Below, piece after piece: positions 7,519 to 7,973 of a stretch of DNA of 7,973 nt. The notes under the pieces are model-generated. The model was not told the origin of the DNA and made no database searches. It worked only from the letters and a program-made list of their open reading frames with translations. The translations under genes and the position numbers were made by a program. The number at the start of each line of letters is the position of its first letter. The stretch's first letter is position 1. This DNA comes from Spirochaetales bacterium (GTDB lineage: Bacteria; Spirochaetota; Spirochaetia; SZUA-6; DRHE01): positions 1-7,973 of the forward strand of contig DRHE01000009.1 of the NCBI GenBank assembly GCA_011049745.1, written 5' to 3'.

Positions 7519-7954
7519 TTATTCAGCGAAACTGACCTCTCTGCTTTTCGCAGCCACCAGTCCAAGCGCTTCGGCGCTTTTTTTGCGCCTGCACGCAGGG
7601 CAGAGTGAAGCGCGTTTACGGAATTCCTTCCATTCGATCTTAATCTTATCGAACATCTGCCTGCTAACCGGTTCGGTGACCAGGTTAGCTCCGCATTCTT
7701 TGCATACCAGCAGCTTTGCCCGGCCCTTGAAGGGAAAAATTTCCGCCTCGCCTGTACTCTCGTGAATCCTCACCTCTATTGTGCCCACGGGACACACGGC
7801 AGCACATGCTCCACAGGCAATACATTCCTCCGCAGTCAGATCAAATGGCGGAGCCACAATGCGGTCCACCCCGCGTCCCGTAAAGCCGATGGCCGAGCAG
7901 CCAATAACTTCCTCGCACACGCTTGTACACAGGCCGCACAGTACACAGTTGTGC
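7519..7954 (-). CDS. Iron-sulfur protein with two 4Fe-4S clusters and a C-terminal CxxC/CxxC ribbon, C-terminal part (partial)
   Basis: The genuine coding sequence starts with His (7951-7953) and runs 144 codons to TAA at 7519-7521. The 5' part is missing because the contig ends in adapter sequence. The first cluster motif is HNCVLCGLCTSVC (C-x2-C-x2-C-x3-C). A stretch GFTGRGVDRIVAPPFD follows, then a second motif ECIACGACAAVCPVGT (C-x2-C-x2-C-x3-C-P). This pair, with a GRG..VAPPF linker, resembles the dicluster segment of NuoG/HydA-type N-termini and related electron-transfer subunits. Further on, CKEC and CPAC, separated by 30 residues, could form a zinc ribbon or rubredoxin-like site; a similar tail occurs in CooF/HycB-like ferredoxins. 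Likely role: soluble electron transfer for the CODH/ACS system, possibly reducing CODH, CFeSP or RACo (inference from context). What lies upstream (2Fe-2S domain, flavin subunit or nothing) cannot be seen. The last codons contain a plus-strand hairpin. Confidence 0.8.
7564..7584 (+). terminator. Terminator-like hairpin on the plus strand, inside the iron-sulfur gene
   Basis: On the plus strand, AAGCGC (7564-7569), the tetraloop TTCG (7570-7573) and GCGCTT (7574-7579) form a perfect 6-bp stem with a very stable C(UUCG)G loop. It runs into seven T residues (7578-7584). This has the form of an intrinsic terminator, but it is antisense to the operon and fully inside coding sequence (residues K-K-S-A-E-A-L). 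On the sense strand no U-tract follows, so it would not stop operon transcription. It could stop antisense transcripts or be a coincidence of an alanine/lysine-rich codon run. Confidence 0.3.
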
Positions 7955-7973
7955 CTGTCTCTTATACACATCT
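7955..7973. other. Untrimmed Nextera/Tn5 mosaic-end adapter (sequencing artefact)
   Basis: The final bases read CTGTCTCTTATACACATCT, identical to the 19-bp Tn5 mosaic end used in Nextera libraries, in the orientation seen when a read runs through its insert into the adapter. It sits exactly at the contig edge with no IS50 sequence beside it. Minus-strand translation gives M-C-I-R-D-R joined to genuine protein, a false start codon included. True genomic sequence ends at 7954. Confidence 0.97.

Noticed and set aside
7564..7590. Programmed -1 frameshift at the A7 run followed by a hairpin
   Set aside because: In the reading frame the run is CGC-AAA-AAA-AGC, which does not give good re-pairing in the -1 frame, and the zero-frame product continues to a sensible stop; there is no sign of an alternative product.
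1..7954. CRISPR array, tRNA or rRNA genes, mobile element, or a novel defence or accessory system
   Set aside because: No spaced direct repeats, RNA-gene features or transposase are visible, and nearly every base is explained by known Wood-Ljungdahl genes in compact order.
7955..7973. A genuine Tn5/IS50 insertion end
   Set aside because: Only the 19-bp mosaic end is present, exactly at the contig edge, with no IS50 sequence and in adapter read-through orientation.

Overview
This window is a piece of an anaerobe's Wood-Ljungdahl (reductive acetyl-CoA) gene cluster, almost certainly a bacterial metagenome or draft-genome contig. Every gene is on the minus strand and the genes are tightly packed, so transcription runs from the high-coordinate end to the low-coordinate end. 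In transcription order it holds: the C-terminal part of an iron-sulfur protein (two 4Fe-4S clusters plus a paired CxxC ribbon); acsB (acetyl-CoA synthase); acsC (large subunit of the corrinoid iron-sulfur protein, CFeSP); acsV (the ATP-dependent reductive activator of CFeSP, RACo); acsF (a CooC-type nickel-insertion ATPase); acsD (small CFeSP subunit); and the first 90 codons of acsE (methyltetrahydrofolate:CFeSP methyltransferase), cut by the window edge.

The genes form one functional unit. AcsE moves the methyl group from methyl-tetrahydrofolate to the cobalt of CFeSP (AcsC+AcsD). AcsV rescues CFeSP when Co(I) is oxidised to Co(II). AcsF loads nickel into the A-cluster of AcsB. AcsB condenses the methyl group, CO and CoA into acetyl-CoA. 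The catalytic subunit of CO dehydrogenase (acsA/cooS), which supplies CO, is not in the window. The position directly upstream of acsB, where acsA sits in Moorella-type clusters as I remember them, is taken by the iron-sulfur protein.

The full-length bacterial form of AcsB (738 aa with the N-terminal CODH-binding region) and AcsE working on tetrahydrofolate point to a bacterium rather than a methanogen. Base composition is moderate to AT-leaning by eye. An acetogen, or a sulfate-reducing or syntrophic anaerobe that runs the pathway in either direction, would fit; I cannot name the taxon. Gaps between genes are 2 to 33 nt, or overlaps, and I see no promoter or credible sense terminator, so the operon starts upstream of the window.

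The last 19 bases (7955-7973) are not genomic. They are the Tn5 mosaic-end (Nextera) adapter, CTGTCTCTTATACACATCT, left untrimmed at the contig end. Translated on the minus strand, they give the iron-sulfur protein a false MCIRDR N-terminus. I found no undescribed system here. The points worth a second look are the adapter artefact, the identity of the upstream iron-sulfur protein, a small inverted repeat over the weak acsV ribosome site, a divergent loop in AcsV, and a plus-strand terminator-like hairpin inside a gene.
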